A stretch of DNA of 64,000 nt from Antarcticibacterium arcticum (GCF_007993795.1 NZ_CP042476.1:496001-560000); one strand, 5' to 3'. Shown: positions 16,830 through 27,300, counted from the stretch's first letter. Program-made: numbers and translations. The notes: generated from the sequence alone by a model not told the origin.

Positions 16830-17801
16830 TTAATCCCAGTCCAGCAATCTTTTCTCACCTTCAATATTCTTAATATCTGTTATATCCTGAGACATTTCAA
16901 TAACCCCCTTGTAATTCTTTTGGGCATCACGCACGGCAAAATATCTTATGTATATAAGTCGTCCCTTAAAGTTGATCCAGAAGGAAGATTCGTTTTGAGT
17001 TCCTTTCCTGAATTCTTCCAGGATCCTTAAAACCGTTCCAACACTTTTGGGAGGGTGACAAAATTTTACTTCACGGCCTATGATACCGGCACTACGTGGG
17101 AAAACCCGTTCTTCACCACGGTTATAAAAGATAACTTTATCATTTTCGTCTACATAAGTAATATCAAGCGGCATGGTTTTAAGCAGAAGGTTTACCTGTT
17201 CTACTGTCATATAACCTTCATCATAATGAGCGGTATTTTCAGTTGAGAAAGAAAGTTCCCTTTTTGTATGATCGTTTGCCGGGTGAATATATTCCTGCTC
17301 TGGATAATTTGGCGGTGTTACGGTTAACATCCAGCCAATTTCTTCTTCGCCTTTGCGCATTTCAATCCAGTCTTTTTCACTAAGGAGTTCCAGGGCATTT
17401 GGGAATAAAACCGTTTCTTCAGTATATAATAAGCGTTGGATCCCGTTAATTAGATATGGGGCATCTGTTAAGACCTGCTCGTAATCCCGCGCTTCAATTT
17501 TCTTCCGAAGCAACCTAAACTGGTCCCTTAAATTGTCATGAAAGGACCACATTCCCATTGAGGGGCCATTCCATCGGCGTTTTTCCAGGAATGGAAACAG
17601 CTGATTTTCTTTACGCTCAAACCTTTTTTCTATGGTGTGGAGCTGATTGAAAATATTGTAATATTTCTGGTTCTCTTCGGAAGGATCCAGCGCTTCCAGT
17701 TCCTCCAGAAGGCTATTGATCATTTTGGTTTCTTCCCTGTAAATTTCAATGGGGTGGCCCTTCGGAAGAATAATTTTTTCAGTCGAATCTTGTATACTCA
17801 T
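16830..17801 (-). CDS. Hemerythrin-like/PAS sensor protein (DUF438 type)
   Basis: 323 residues from the ATG at 17801; an extension to 17843 is possible. The N-terminal third is DUF438/hemerythrin-like: HTIEKRFERKENQLFPFLE, SFHDNLRDQ and ETVLFP supply the His/Glu/Asp set of a di-iron bundle. A PAS domain follows (LKTMPLDITYVDENDKVIFYNRGEERVF) and the chain ends in GVIEMSQDITDI. There is no kinase or cyclase output domain. It is cytoplasmic. A di-iron plus PAS arrangement suggests oxygen or NO sensing, which fits an FNR-like palindrome upstream at 17950-17965. Confidence 0.8.
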   Translation of the reverse strand: MSIQDSTEKIILPKGHPIEIYREETKMINSLLEELEALDPSEENQKYYNIFNQLHTIEKRFERKENQLFPFLEKRRWNGPSMGMWSFHDNLRDQFRLLRKKIEARDYEQVLTDAPYLINGIQRLLYTEETVLFPNALELLSEKDWIEMRKGEEEIGWMLTVTPPNYPEQEYIHPANDHTKRELSFSTENTAHYDEGYMTVEQVNLLLKTMPLDITYVDENDKVIFYNRGEERVFPRSAGIIGREVKFCHPPKSVGTVLRILEEFRKGTQNESSFWINFKGRLIYIRYFAVRDAQKNYKGVIEMSQDITDIKNIEGEKRLLDWD

Positions 17802-17949
17802 AAATAATTTACCGTCTTTAAAGTTTCGCGTTATAAAATGCAAAGCAGCTCCAGATGCTGAAACATTTGGGCTTTAAACTTTTTGGATCCCTTGATTATA
17901 AAAAAAGGATCTAATTAGGGTAAAGAAAAGGGTAAATCAAAACAAGGAA

Positions 17950-17965
17950 TATGACCTCAATCATC
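17950..17965. promoter_or_regulatory. FNR-like palindrome upstream of the PAS/hemerythrin gene
   Basis: TATGAC-CTCA-ATCATC, centre 17957.5. At the standard 29.5-bp position on the minus strand lies only TTTCTTTA (17928-17921), which matches TAnnTTTG at four of six positions. The palindrome is good but the promoter is weak. No -7 box is seen at that spacing on the plus strand. Confidence 0.4.
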
Positions 17966-18156
17966 TTTTCAGCAATTTAATGATTTTGCAGTATTGAATG
18001 CCTGGTATTCAGCAATGTAGACTTAAAAAAAGTTAAGTTTTTTAATTTTAATGATATGATTTTAATAAAAAAATTACTAACTTTAAGTACCAATATTTGA
18101 AATAGTTTTTGCTTTGGGTCCTTCCATTGTCTTTTTACAGAATATTGGCATTAAAC

Positions 18157-18270
18157 TACTGGAGTTCCCCCCTTTGAATTTATATGGGAGACTTCAGTAT
18201 TATTTTTTCGAAGAAACAGGAATTAACAGTCGAGGGTCTTAATCTGTTATATTACTGTTTCTTCGTTTTT
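18157..18270 (+). ncRNA. Candidate structured RNA ending in a strong terminator hairpin
   Basis: This lies in the 640-bp gap 17844-18483, which has no ORF. A first stem pairs 18157-18165 with 18191-18199. A second pairs CGAAGAAACAG (18209-18219) with CTGTTTCTTCG (18255-18265), with an inner stem TAACAG/CTGTTA (18224-18229/18244-18249). The second stem is followed by T6 (18266-18271). Together they look like a short transcript with an intrinsic terminator, perhaps a flavobacterial 6S-like RNA or the leader of the downstream dehydrogenase gene. TTGCTTTG just upstream (near 18110) could be its -7 box. The family is not recognised. Confidence 0.4.
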
Positions 18271-18483
18271 TATATATCTCCTAAAAATTTAGCAGGTGTT
18301 TTACATCCCTTAACATTTTTGCAATTATTAGTTCGAGGGATCGTAAAGTCGAGTTAAAGGCTTTTTAACCAATTCTCCTTTTTTGTAATTTCAAGTGAAA
18401 CACCCGGATTTTTAAAATTATCGGTGCGATTATCCCTCTATGTGGTGGGACTATTTATTAACTAAACACAAAAAAGAAAAATT

Positions 18484-19638
18484 ATGTTAGCAATGAATTT
18501 TAGAGGCCCCTTTAGGGTGCGGGCAGACAGGGACAAGCCTTATCCCGAAATTGAACATCCTGAAGATGCAATCGTGCGGGTGCTAAGATCCTGTATTTGT
18601 GGGTCAGACCTGCACTTGTATCACGGCCTTGTTCCTGATACCAGGGTTGGCAGCACTTTTGGCCACGAATTTATAGGAGAAATAGTGGAAGTAGGTTCGG
18701 CAGTTGAAAAGGTAAAAATAGGAGATAAAGTAATGGTTCCTTTCAATATAGCATGTGGAAAATGTGCCTTTTGCCGGCAGGAACTATATGGTAATTGTCA
18801 CGAGTCAAATCCGGAGTCGGGCGCAGTGGGTGGAATATTTGGGTATTCCCATACCGCCGGGGGATATAATGGCGGGCAGGCAGAATATGTAAGAGTTCCT
18901 TATGCAAATGTTGGCCCCACGGTAATTCCCGAATGGATGGACCCCGATGATGCGGTCCTGCTTACAGATGTTGTACCTACGGGATATCAGGCCGCCGAAA
19001 TGGGAGGGATCCAGGAAGGAGATACAGTGGTGGTCTTTGGAGCAGGCCCTATTGGAATTATGGCAGCAAAATGCGCCTGGTTATTTGGCGCGGGAAGGGT
19101 AATAGTTATAGATGAACTTGAATATCGTCTTGATTTTGTAAAGGATTATGCCCAATGCGAAGTTTATAATTTTTCGGAGTTAGAGGATCCCGTGGGTTTC
19201 ATTAAAAAAACTACCGATTCCCTGGGTGCAGATGTGTGTATAGATGCAGTGGGAGCAGAGGCTGCAGGGAATACTATGAATACTTTACTGGGGAGAAAAT
19301 TACTGCTTCAGGGAGGTTCTACAACAGCATTACACTGGGCCATAAACTCGGTAAAAAAAGGAGGTATTGTTTCCATAGTTGGGGTTTACGGGCCCATAGA
19401 TGCCCTGGTGCCCATTGGAAATGTTGTGAATAAAGGCATTACCATTAGAGCAAACCAGGCCTCGGTTAAAAGATTATTACCCCGTCTTATTGAACATGTA
19501 AGGAATGGGATCATAGACCCGAAAGCGCTTATTACCCATAGAGTTCCTCTGGAAGAGGTGGGGGAAGCCTACCATATCTTCTCGCGGAAACTGGATAACT
19601 GCATTAAACCTGTATTAATACCACCTTCTGCCAGCTAA
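18484..19638 (+). CDS. Zinc-dependent alcohol/aldehyde dehydrogenase (MDR family)
   Basis: 384 residues. Catalytic zinc ligands: Cys39 (CICGSD), His61-Glu62 (GHEF). Structural zinc: Cys91, Cys94, Cys97 and Cys105 (CGKCAFCRQELYGNC). The nucleotide-binding Rossmann motif is GAGPIG, and VIDELEYRL gives the acidic residue that favours NAD. The length and the insert after GAVGG recall glutathione-independent formaldehyde dehydrogenase/threonine dehydrogenase relatives. Cytoplasmic. It stands after a long leader region; no palindrome of either class lies at the right distance. Confidence 0.9.
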   Translation: MLAMNFRGPFRVRADRDKPYPEIEHPEDAIVRVLRSCICGSDLHLYHGLVPDTRVGSTFGHEFIGEIVEVGSAVEKVKIGDKVMVPFNIACGKCAFCRQELYGNCHESNPESGAVGGIFGYSHTAGGYNGGQAEYVRVPYANVGPTVIPEWMDPDDAVLLTDVVPTGYQAAEMGGIQEGDTVVVFGAGPIGIMAAKCAWLFGAGRVIVIDELEYRLDFVKDYAQCEVYNFSELEDPVGFIKKTTDSLGADVCIDAVGAEAAGNTMNTLLGRKLLLQGGSTTALHWAINSVKKGGIVSIVGVYGPIDALVPIGNVVNKGITIRANQASVKRLLPRLIEHVRNGIIDPKALITHRVPLEEVGEAYHIFSRKLDNCIKPVLIPPSAS

Positions 19639-19687
19639 ACCTTGATGTTTAAGAAAACTGAATTTTTAAAAAATAAAAATATCCATT

Positions 19688-20227
19688 ATGATAAACGATG
19701 AAACAAATCCTTCAGAATCTCAAAGATCGCGGGGGAAAGATTATAGCCATATAAAGGGATGGGGTATAGATGCAAATAAGGAAAATGACCCTACTTATCC
19801 TATGAAAAACAGAACTAATGAAGAACAGGAGGGATATAGCTGGCAACGTCCTCCACAGCAAAGTTCAGATATTGAAATTCTTCAAACTGCTGAAAGGCCT
19901 AAGATTACTTCAGTATATGGAACCTCTGTGCCACCTTCCGGTTTAAGCGGAATGATACGAAGGCAGGCCTATAAAAATAGTGAATCCAGTTACGGCCGTT
20001 GGTTACCGCTGGTCCTTGCAGATAGGATTGGGGTTTATGAAGGCATTCTCCAGGATTTTACACGTGGCCGAATTCCCAATGTATTTACCGAAAGGGGATG
20101 GAATGCAGAGTGGGAGCATAACCGTACAAGTTTTATAGTAAAAGTGGCGGCAACCGCAGTAATTACAGCTGCGCTGGTAGGTGTGTTTTTTGCAAGGAAA
20201 AACAAATACAAAGATCTTTTACATTAG
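19688..20227 (+). CDS. Hypothetical protein with C-terminal membrane anchor
   Basis: 179 residues. The first 75 are polar and probably disordered (rich in N, E, S and P). A middle helical part includes SGLSGMIRRQAYK and SYGRWLPLVLADRIGVYEG. A single membrane helix (VKVAATAVITAALVGVFFA) lies near the C-terminus, followed by a basic KNKYK tail. It follows the dehydrogenase by 49 bp and ends before a bidirectional terminator, so it may be co-transcribed. No family with a known function is recognised. Confidence 0.75.
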   Translation: MINDETNPSESQRSRGKDYSHIKGWGIDANKENDPTYPMKNRTNEEQEGYSWQRPPQQSSDIEILQTAERPKITSVYGTSVPPSGLSGMIRRQAYKNSESSYGRWLPLVLADRIGVYEGILQDFTRGRIPNVFTERGWNAEWEHNRTSFIVKVAATAVITAALVGVFFARKNKYKDLLH

Positions 20228-20243
20228 GTAAAATCTGCATTTT

Positions 20244-20281
20244 AAAAAAAATAACCGGTTTGAAAGCCGGGTATTTTTTTT
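20244..20281. terminator. Bidirectional terminator between convergent genes
   Basis: Stem 20251-20260 with 20265-20274 (one mismatch, one G-U pair), loop TGAA. A7 lies on the left and T8 on the right, so it can end both the rightward gene at 20227 and the leftward gene ending at 20286. Confidence 0.7.
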
Positions 20282-20285
20282 AAGA

Positions 20286-21593
20286 TCAGTCAAATCTCAC
20301 AAACATCTGGTCAAAATTGATGGTCATTTTACTGAATTTGGCAATAAAATCCTGGCCTATGTTTCCCAGGTATGGGTTATCGGGATCTATCTTTTCAGAA
20401 AAAACTGTAACAGAATCTATCTTTATAGTATGTCCATGAACCCTGGGAGAGAAAGAGGTAAAATATCCTTTTTTTAAAGTTTCGCCACCTGCCCCTCCAA
20501 ACCGGTGGACCACTTCTTGTCCGGATAAGGTGTCGTTTATTAAAAATCTGTCAAAATATGTGCTGTAAAGCATTGTTTTATCTGCCCCGGTATCAAAAGT
20601 ATAGATCCCCTTCCCGTATTGATCTGCAAGATAGATGAGGGGAGTGAGAAAATCTAAAGCCAGGTTTGCTTCTATAGACCGGGATGGGGTTTTTGGAACT
20701 ATAAACCGGTCATCTGTTGTAATTTGAATTTCATTTAGCGCTTCTATCACAGGAAAACCTATTATCCCAAAGATTTGATAATTTATTTGAGGAAAGGCAA
20801 GGGCCTCATCTGGGAAAATCAAAAAAACGGCATTTTTAATACTAATGGTCCCCAGCTTAAGTTCCGGCGCTACCGCCACACGGGAAATAACCTTATCGCC
20901 TGTGATACTTTTTACTTCAAATGTACCCTCAAGAATTTTCAGGCCGAAGGTTGATGCCATACTTTCGGTTATGGTAGAAAAATTAGCCCCAGTGTCAAAA
21001 ACGAAATTTGCCCCAAGGGGCCCATTTTTTATTTCAAGGGTTTTTAAGCCGGCAAGATCACGTTGTATGGCAAGGTTTACTTCCCGGGGAATACGCACCT
21101 CCTGTTTGGGTTGGTCCTGTAAGGCTTTCCAAATTATCAGCATATTTTGATGATCTTTAATTTTTTGCGCTGTCATCACTTTCCCATAATTTGAGAGAAG
21201 ATCCTCTGTGGTTTCTTTGGCTCTCTTATAATCATAAAGCCTTATGTAATTATTCAGGGCAATACTTTTAATTCTCATTGCCAGCGTATCGTCTAAGTCA
21301 TTGCGATGGTCCCGGAATATTTTTTCAGCTTTTCCAGCCGAAATATTGGGCCGGTTAAACGCATTATCCAGAAAGACGCCCGTGCTCAAGAGTTGAAAGG
21401 TAGAAAGACTTTTGCGGTTTTGCCTGTACTCTTCACGGGCAGTAAAAAAATCTTTTTGATCAATTAAAGAATCTATTCTGGTAAATATCAGATCACCGGA
21501 AGCCATTTCCCTTCGGTCCTTTTTACAGGATAAAAGGCCGGCGCTTAAAAGCAATAACCAAAGGAATAATTTTAAAGTTCGGTAATTTTTCAT
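20286..21593 (-). CDS. Two-domain retropepsin-like aspartic protease lipoprotein
   Basis: 435 residues. SPII signal with lipobox LLSCKK, so a lipid-anchored envelope protein. A helical region of about 160 residues precedes two retropepsin-type halves. Each half has a catalytic FDTGA motif (FDTGANFST and FDTGADKTM) and a later hydrophobic-hydrophobic-G (FGIIGFP, LGNIGQDF). Bacterial members of this group occur in Bacteroidota, usually with unknown targets. Monocistronic. Both DTG motifs are intact, so activity is plausible. Confidence 0.8.
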   Translation of the reverse strand: MKNYRTLKLFLWLLLLSAGLLSCKKDRREMASGDLIFTRIDSLIDQKDFFTAREEYRQNRKSLSTFQLLSTGVFLDNAFNRPNISAGKAEKIFRDHRNDLDDTLAMRIKSIALNNYIRLYDYKRAKETTEDLLSNYGKVMTAQKIKDHQNMLIIWKALQDQPKQEVRIPREVNLAIQRDLAGLKTLEIKNGPLGANFVFDTGANFSTITESMASTFGLKILEGTFEVKSITGDKVISRVAVAPELKLGTISIKNAVFLIFPDEALAFPQINYQIFGIIGFPVIEALNEIQITTDDRFIVPKTPSRSIEANLALDFLTPLIYLADQYGKGIYTFDTGADKTMLYSTYFDRFLINDTLSGQEVVHRFGGAGGETLKKGYFTSFSPRVHGHTIKIDSVTVFSEKIDPDNPYLGNIGQDFIAKFSKMTINFDQMFVRFD

Positions 21594-21664
21594 GGGGTAT
21601 ATCGCACTTTTTAAAACCTACAAGTTAAACTTTTACACCAGCATTCTTAGTACAATGCATACAT

Positions 21665-21694
21665 AAAAAAAGCAGGAAACCGAAGTTTCCTGCT
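21665..21694 (-). terminator. Intrinsic terminator for the small gene at 21845-22084
   Basis: Perfect 10-bp stem AGCAGGAAAC/GTTTCCTGCT with loop CGAA on the plus strand. The A-run at 21665-21671 gives a U-tract for leftward transcription. Confidence 0.8.
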
Positions 21695-21844
21695 TGTGCG
21701 GAAAATAATAATCCTTATGTAAATGTATGGGATCTAAACTGCTGCCTTTTGACAGGAATTGAGATCCGTCCAATTTAAACTGGATTTTTATTTATCCCCC
21801 AATTATATTTATAATTTAAGATCCAACCGGGATGATCTTAGATT

Positions 21845-22084
21845 TTATTTATTTATGCCAGAACCTGTAGAGGATCTTCTTTTACGAATACTTTTCCCGC
21901 ACATTCTTGTAAGTGCTATAACCCGCTGGCCATACTGGCCCATAAGTAACATATCTTTACATGCATCTGCTTTGCAGCTGTACAATCTGGCATCCTGGAT
22001 CTTTCCAAATACCGCAGCACCCTTGGTTCCCTGGAACTCTTTAAAGTACCAGCCGTCTCTCTGTGATTTTATTACATAGTTCAT
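21845..22084 (-). CDS. Small basic hypothetical protein
   Basis: 79 residues from the ATG at 22084; the frame extends to 22153 but its N-terminus looks untranslated. The first half (NYVIKSQRDGWYFKEFQGT) resembles a small all-beta fold. There are two Cys in SCKADAC, and the tail is basic (KSIRKRRSS), which could contact nucleic acid. A strong terminator lies 150 bp downstream on the same strand, which supports a transcribed unit. No family recognised. Confidence 0.5.
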   Translation of the reverse strand: MNYVIKSQRDGWYFKEFQGTKGAAVFGKIQDARLYSCKADACKDMLLMGQYGQRVIALTRMCGKSIRKRRSSTGSGINK

Positions 22085-22426
22085 TTGGGTTGATCTTAAA
22101 ACATTACTCTGTGGGGATGGCAATAAGTAAAAATATACGGGGATTCTGTGCAAAGGGATATGGGGTGGAGCACTAATTTTTACATTTCTAAATTAAAAAA
22201 AAGAAGCTAATAATATGCTAACTTGCTTATTATTAACATATTATTAACTATTTAATCAATAGCTGTAAGAAATAATTATAGTTTCTAAATAATCTTAATG
22301 GCCAGGGAAAGAATTATTTATTTTTTTTTAGTTAAAATGATAAAATAATAAAAATATCCTATAAAATTTGTATTTATAAGGTAATATTAATTAAATTTAG
22401 AATAAAATAATAACTATTTATTATAT

Positions 22427-22903
22427 ATGCGTTATGCCATCTGTTATGTGAGTACTGCCAGTTATTTCATTGAACCTAGCGAAGTAGTCGAAATTCTGGA
22501 TCATACCGAGGTCCGGAATAATGAATTTGGGGTAAAGGGATTGTTAGTATATTCTGATGGTAATTTTTTCGAGGTCCTGGAGGGGGAAGAGCAAATGATT
22601 AGAGAGCTTTTTGAAACAATTAAAAATGATCCTATACATAACAACATTATCCCAATATTTGAGAAATACGTTGTGAAGGAATTATTTAAGGATGCCAGTG
22701 ATGAAAATGGCTTCATTTCCCAAAATACACAATTCCAAAAAATCAGAATAGAAAATTTTAAGGAATGTATTAAAGATCTGGATTCCGGAACCCGGAATGT
22801 GGTAAATTCAATCTTGGCCCAATTTGGAAAAAATTCCCCTGTCGGGAAAGATGAATCTCCCGGGACGAAAAGCGAGGATCCTGGTCATTCATTTCTGTAT
22901 TAA
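22427..22903 (+). CDS. BLUF-domain-like protein lacking the photochemical residues
   Basis: 158 residues. The first 90 align with the FAD-binding BLUF fold: Tyr7 (ICYVSTAS), Asn31, then NFFEVLEGE. The Y-to-N (24) and N-to-next (18) distances equal those of AppA Tyr21, Asn45 and Gln63. Here, however, the Gln position is Glu49. The AppA Trp104/Met106 positions are Ala90 and Asp92. A polar tail follows, ending in a Ser/Pro/Glu-rich stretch. It may bind flavin without the normal blue-light cycle, or act as a protein-protein domain. Monocistronic. Confidence 0.8.
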   Translation: MRYAICYVSTASYFIEPSEVVEILDHTEVRNNEFGVKGLLVYSDGNFFEVLEGEEQMIRELFETIKNDPIHNNIIPIFEKYVVKELFKDASDENGFISQNTQFQKIRIENFKECIKDLDSGTRNVVNSILAQFGKNSPVGKDESPGTKSEDPGHSFLY

Positions 22904-23239
22904 TAATGGTTCTACCCGTTTTTCTTCATACTCAACATCACTTTCCCCAAATCAGGAATTAAATCCAAACTTCTCTATTAGTGTGTACCATTTATATAAT
23001 TAACTTCATAATATAATGGCAACATCTGCTTATATGACCTTCTCTGGAAATGGTTTAACTTTGTAAGTTTGATATGTCATTGGCGTCATATATAGGATTA
23101 CATCCTATGCCCCGGTGATTTAAAGGATTTTTAATGGTCCAACAAACGTTAAATGTTTAATTTCCATTAAACCTAATTTCCTTTAAACAGTCTAAAAAAT
23201 TAGAGGTTTGGAGTTTTATCCTGTTCATTCAAATTACAT
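22904..23239 (+). promoter_or_regulatory. Intergenic region with probable promoter of the RND efflux operon
   Basis: No ORF of note. A perfect -7 box TAACTTTG lies at 23056-23063, predicting a start near 23067 and a leader of about 170 nt. The imperfect repeat TATGTCATTGGCGTCATA (23073-23090) sits just after that start and could be a repressor site. Neither is supported by a second copy in the window. Confidence 0.4.
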
Positions 23240-24316
23240 ATGAAATTAAGATATATTATTTTCACACTTATAGGTGTAGGATTGGTAGCTTTAATAGGTT
23301 ACAGAATTATAGATAACAAAGATAAAACTCAGGGCAACCAGGCGGGACCTCCTCCCGCGATTAAAGTGGTTGGCCAGGTGTTACAACCGGTTGCATTTGA
23401 GGATAACCTTTCCCTTTCTGGTTCTCTTGAAGCCAATGAACAAATAGAATTGCGCAGCGAGGTTTCCGGTATCATTGAGAATATTAATTTTACAGAAGGC
23501 AGTAAGGTATCTAAAGGTCAAATTCTTTTCAGGGTTAATGATCAGGAGATGAGGGCGCAACTTGCAAAAGTACAAACATCCCAGACGCTCGCTTCTGAAA
23601 ATGAGCGCAGGGCCAGACTTCTTCTCGAAAAAGAAGCCATAAGCCAGGAAGAATACGATATGGCGCAGGCCGATTTTCAGTCTTCAAAAGCCGAGTCACA
23701 GCTTATTCAGGCCCAACTGGGCAAAGCCACTGTAAGAGCTCCTTTCTCTGGGGTAATTGGGTTAAGGTACGTGTCTCAGGGAACTTATGTTACTCCTGCA
23801 TCTCCAATAGCCACCCTTGTAAATACAGACAAATTAAAAATTACATTTTCAATTCCTGAAAAATACGCCTCACAGGTAAGGATAAATGATAAAATTACTT
23901 TTACAACTTCCAATTCACGCGAAGAACATGAGGCAACAATTTATGCCACCGAGCCCGGGGTAGACCTTTCTACCAGAACTTTAAAAATGCGTGCAATTGC
24001 AGATAATAAGGACGGCAAATTAATTCCGGGAACATTTGCCAATGTGTTTTTACCACTTTCGGTGGTAGAGGATGCGTTAATGGTACCCACAGAATCCCTT
24101 ATTCCAATTCAAAACGGTAAAAAGATCTTTATTTCAGAAAATGGCAAAGCCAAAGAAGTAATTGTAGAAACGGGAGCGAGAACAGAAAGTTCCATAAGGG
24201 TAATTTCCGGATTGAAAGCCGGGGATACTATACTTACGTCGGGAATTATGGTACTTAGAAACGGAACCCCCCTTAATATTGATTTACGTCAACCTCTCGC
24301 TAAAACCCAGTTATAA
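23240..24316 (+). CDS. RND efflux periplasmic adaptor (membrane fusion protein)
   Basis: 358 residues. N-terminal membrane anchor (IIFTLIGVGLVALIGY), then a biotinyl-lipoyl half motif (LRSEVSGIIENINFTEGSKVSKGQ), a helical hairpin (residues about 110-160), the second lipoyl half (VRAPFSGVIGLRYVSQGTYV), beta-barrel and membrane-proximal domains. Its TAA overlaps the ATG of the pump gene by one base, so the pair is translationally coupled. It links the inner-membrane pump to TolC. Confidence 0.93.
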   Translation: MKLRYIIFTLIGVGLVALIGYRIIDNKDKTQGNQAGPPPAIKVVGQVLQPVAFEDNLSLSGSLEANEQIELRSEVSGIIENINFTEGSKVSKGQILFRVNDQEMRAQLAKVQTSQTLASENERRARLLLEKEAISQEEYDMAQADFQSSKAESQLIQAQLGKATVRAPFSGVIGLRYVSQGTYVTPASPIATLVNTDKLKITFSIPEKYASQVRINDKITFTTSNSREEHEATIYATEPGVDLSTRTLKMRAIADNKDGKLIPGTFANVFLPLSVVEDALMVPTESLIPIQNGKKIFISENGKAKEVIVETGARTESSIRVISGLKAGDTILTSGIMVLRNGTPLNIDLRQPLAKTQL

Positions 24317-27300
24317 TGAGTTTACCGAAATTAAGTATAAAACGTCCTGTCCTTACTATTGTAATGAATATTGCAATTGTACTCTTTGGAGTGATAGGTT
24401 TCACCTATCTGGGCGTTCGGGAATTTCCTTCAATAGACCCGGCCATTATCTCGGTAAGGACAAGTTATACAGGGGCGAATCCGGATATTATAGAATCCCA
24501 GATCACAGAACCTCTTGAAAAGGAGATCAACTCCATAGACGGGATAAGGAATATAAGTTCCACTTCCAGCCAGGGCTCCAGTAATATCAACATTGAATTT
24601 AATCTTGATAAAGATCTTGAGGCCGCGGCAAACGATGTTAGGGATAAGGTTTCACAGGCTGTAAGGCGACTTCCCCAGGATATTGATGCCCCACCGGTAG
24701 TTTCGAAAGCCGATGCCGATTCTCAACCTATCATTGCAATGACGGTTCAAAGCAAGGAGAAGAATGTCCTTGAATTAAGCGATTATGCTGAAAATGTTAT
24801 TGCCCCACGCCTGCAAACTATCCCCGGGGTAAGTAGTGTTTCTATTTGGGGCCAACGCCGGTATGCCATGCGCCTTTGGATAGATCCTGTAAAACTGGCT
24901 TCTTATGGAGCTACCGTGGGTGATGTGAGGGCCGCTCTTGCTGCACAAAACGTTGAACTTCCCACCGGTAAACTATCGGGGTCTCAAACCGAACTCGCCG
25001 TTAAAACTCTTGGAAATCTTTCTACTGAAGAAGAATTTAATAATATCATTATAAGATCTGAAGGTGATAACCTTATTCGGTTAAGTGATATAGGTACTGC
25101 TGCGCTGGAAGCAGAAAATCTGGAAACAAAATTAAGTGATTCCGGGCAGGAGATGGTATCAATGGTGATCATCCCGCAACCGGGCACCAATTATCTTGAC
25201 ATTGCAGATGCCTTTTATGAGCAATATGAATTATTGCAAAGGGATCTTCCTGCAGATTTTGAACTCAATATTGCGTTTGATAATACTACCTTCGTAAGGA
25301 AATCTGTTACCGAGGTGGTAGAAACCCTGGCCATCGCTATTATTCTGGTAATTTTAGTGATCTACCTCTTTTTCAGGAACTGGTCCATAGCGCTGAGACC
25401 CCTTATTGATATTCCAGTTTCCCTTATTGCCACCTTCTTTATCATGTGGTTGTTCGGTTTCTCCATAAATGTCTTAACTCTATTAGCCATTGTACTTGCC
25501 ACAGGTCTTGTTGTAGATGATGGTATAGTTGTGACCGAAAATATTTATAAAAAGGTAGAAGAGGGCATGCACCCAATACAGGCAGCCATAAAAGGTTCTG
25601 AAGAAATAATGTACGCGGTAATTTCTATCTCTGTTACCCTTGCTGCGGTATTCCTTCCCGTAATTTTCCTGGAAGGTTTTGTAGGTAGTCTTTTCCGTGA
25701 ATTTGGAGTTGTACTTGCTGCGGCAGTACTAATTTCAGCATTTGTAGGTCTTACATTAACTCCTATGCTTAACGCATATTTGATGAAACCGGGGAAACAG
25801 CATAATTCCAAGTTTTACAACTTTACGGAAAAGTATTTTGTGAAAATGAATAAGGGGTATGCGAGCACCCTAAGAGCTTTTATGGGTAAGAAATGGCTTA
25901 GTTTTCCCATTCTTTTACTGTGCCTTATTATAACTGTGGTTTTTTACAGTCTGCTTCAAAAAGAAACTGCTCCTTATGAGGATCGAAGTTTTATAAGTTT
26001 GAGTGCCACGGCCCCCGAAGGTGCCTCCTATGATTACATGGATTCTTTCATGAATGAGCTTACAGAACTTATTAATGATTCTATTCCCGAAAAAAATGTA
26101 AGTCTTATCATCACCTCGCCGGGGTGGGGTTCAGGCTCGGTAAACAGTGGCTTCGGAAGGATTGCACTTGTGCAGCCGGACGAGAGGGAGCGTTCGCAGG
26201 CGGAAATTGCCCAAAAACTTACCCAATGGACGAAACAATATCCGGGTGCAAGGGTAAACGTAAGTGAAAGTCCAACTATTGCGGTAAACCGTCGAGGAGG
26301 AATGCCCATACAATATATTATTCAGGCCCAGAATTTTCAGCAACTGGAGGAGAAGATCCCAATGTTTATGGACGAGGTGCAAAGTGATCCTACTTTCGCT
26401 AATTCAGATCTAAACCTGAAATTCAATAAACCCGAAATTTATGTTACTATAGACCGGGAAAAAGCCCAGACACTTGGAGTATCTGTCCTGGATGTTGCGC
26501 AAACCCTGCAACTAGCTTTAAGCGGGCAACGCTTTGGCTATTTTATGATGAATGGAAGGCAATATCAGGTAATGGGACAATTTGATAAAAAAGATCGCTC
26601 AGCTCCTATGGATCTTACCTCCATGTTTGTACGCAACAGGGAAGGAGTTTTAATTCAGCTGGACAATCTTGTTACTACTGAAGAACAAAGCAGCCCTCCG
26701 GCCCTTTATCACAATAACCGGTATATGAGTGCCACTGTTTCAGCAAGTCTCGCCCCGGGTCAAAGTATGGGTGATGGTATTGAAGCCATGGAGCGAATTA
26801 AAGGAAAGGTCCTGGATGAAACTTTCACTACAGATCTTGGGGGGGAATCCCGGGACTTTGTTGAAAGTAGTTCCAATACCATGTTTGCCTTTTTGCTGGC
26901 CTTGTTGCTCATCTTCCTTATTCTGGCAGCCCAATTTGAAAGTTTTGTAGATCCTTTGATAATTATCCTTACAGTACCCATGGCGGTAGCGGGAGCCTTA
27001 TTCTCTTTATGGCTCTTTGGGCAATCCTGGAATATCTTTAGCCAGATAGGTACAGTAATGCTAATAGGGCTGGTAACCAAAAACGGAATATTGATAGTGG
27101 AGTTTGCCAACCAGTTAAGGGAGCAGGGAATGCCCAAATATGAGGCTATTTTAAAAGCTTCTGAATCCAGATTACGACCTATACTTATGACCAGTCTTAC
27201 CATTGCGCTTGGGGCAATGCCCATTGCTATTGCCTTTGGGGCAGCTTCAACCAGCAGAATTGGGATGGGAGTGGTAATTATTGGTGGTACTATGTTCTCA

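Noticed and set aside
23033..23090. TATGAC and a TATGTC/GTCATA repeat upstream of the RND operon
   Set aside because: No symmetric N4-spaced palindrome, and no -7 box at the 29.5-bp position; the real -7 box (23056) lies between them.
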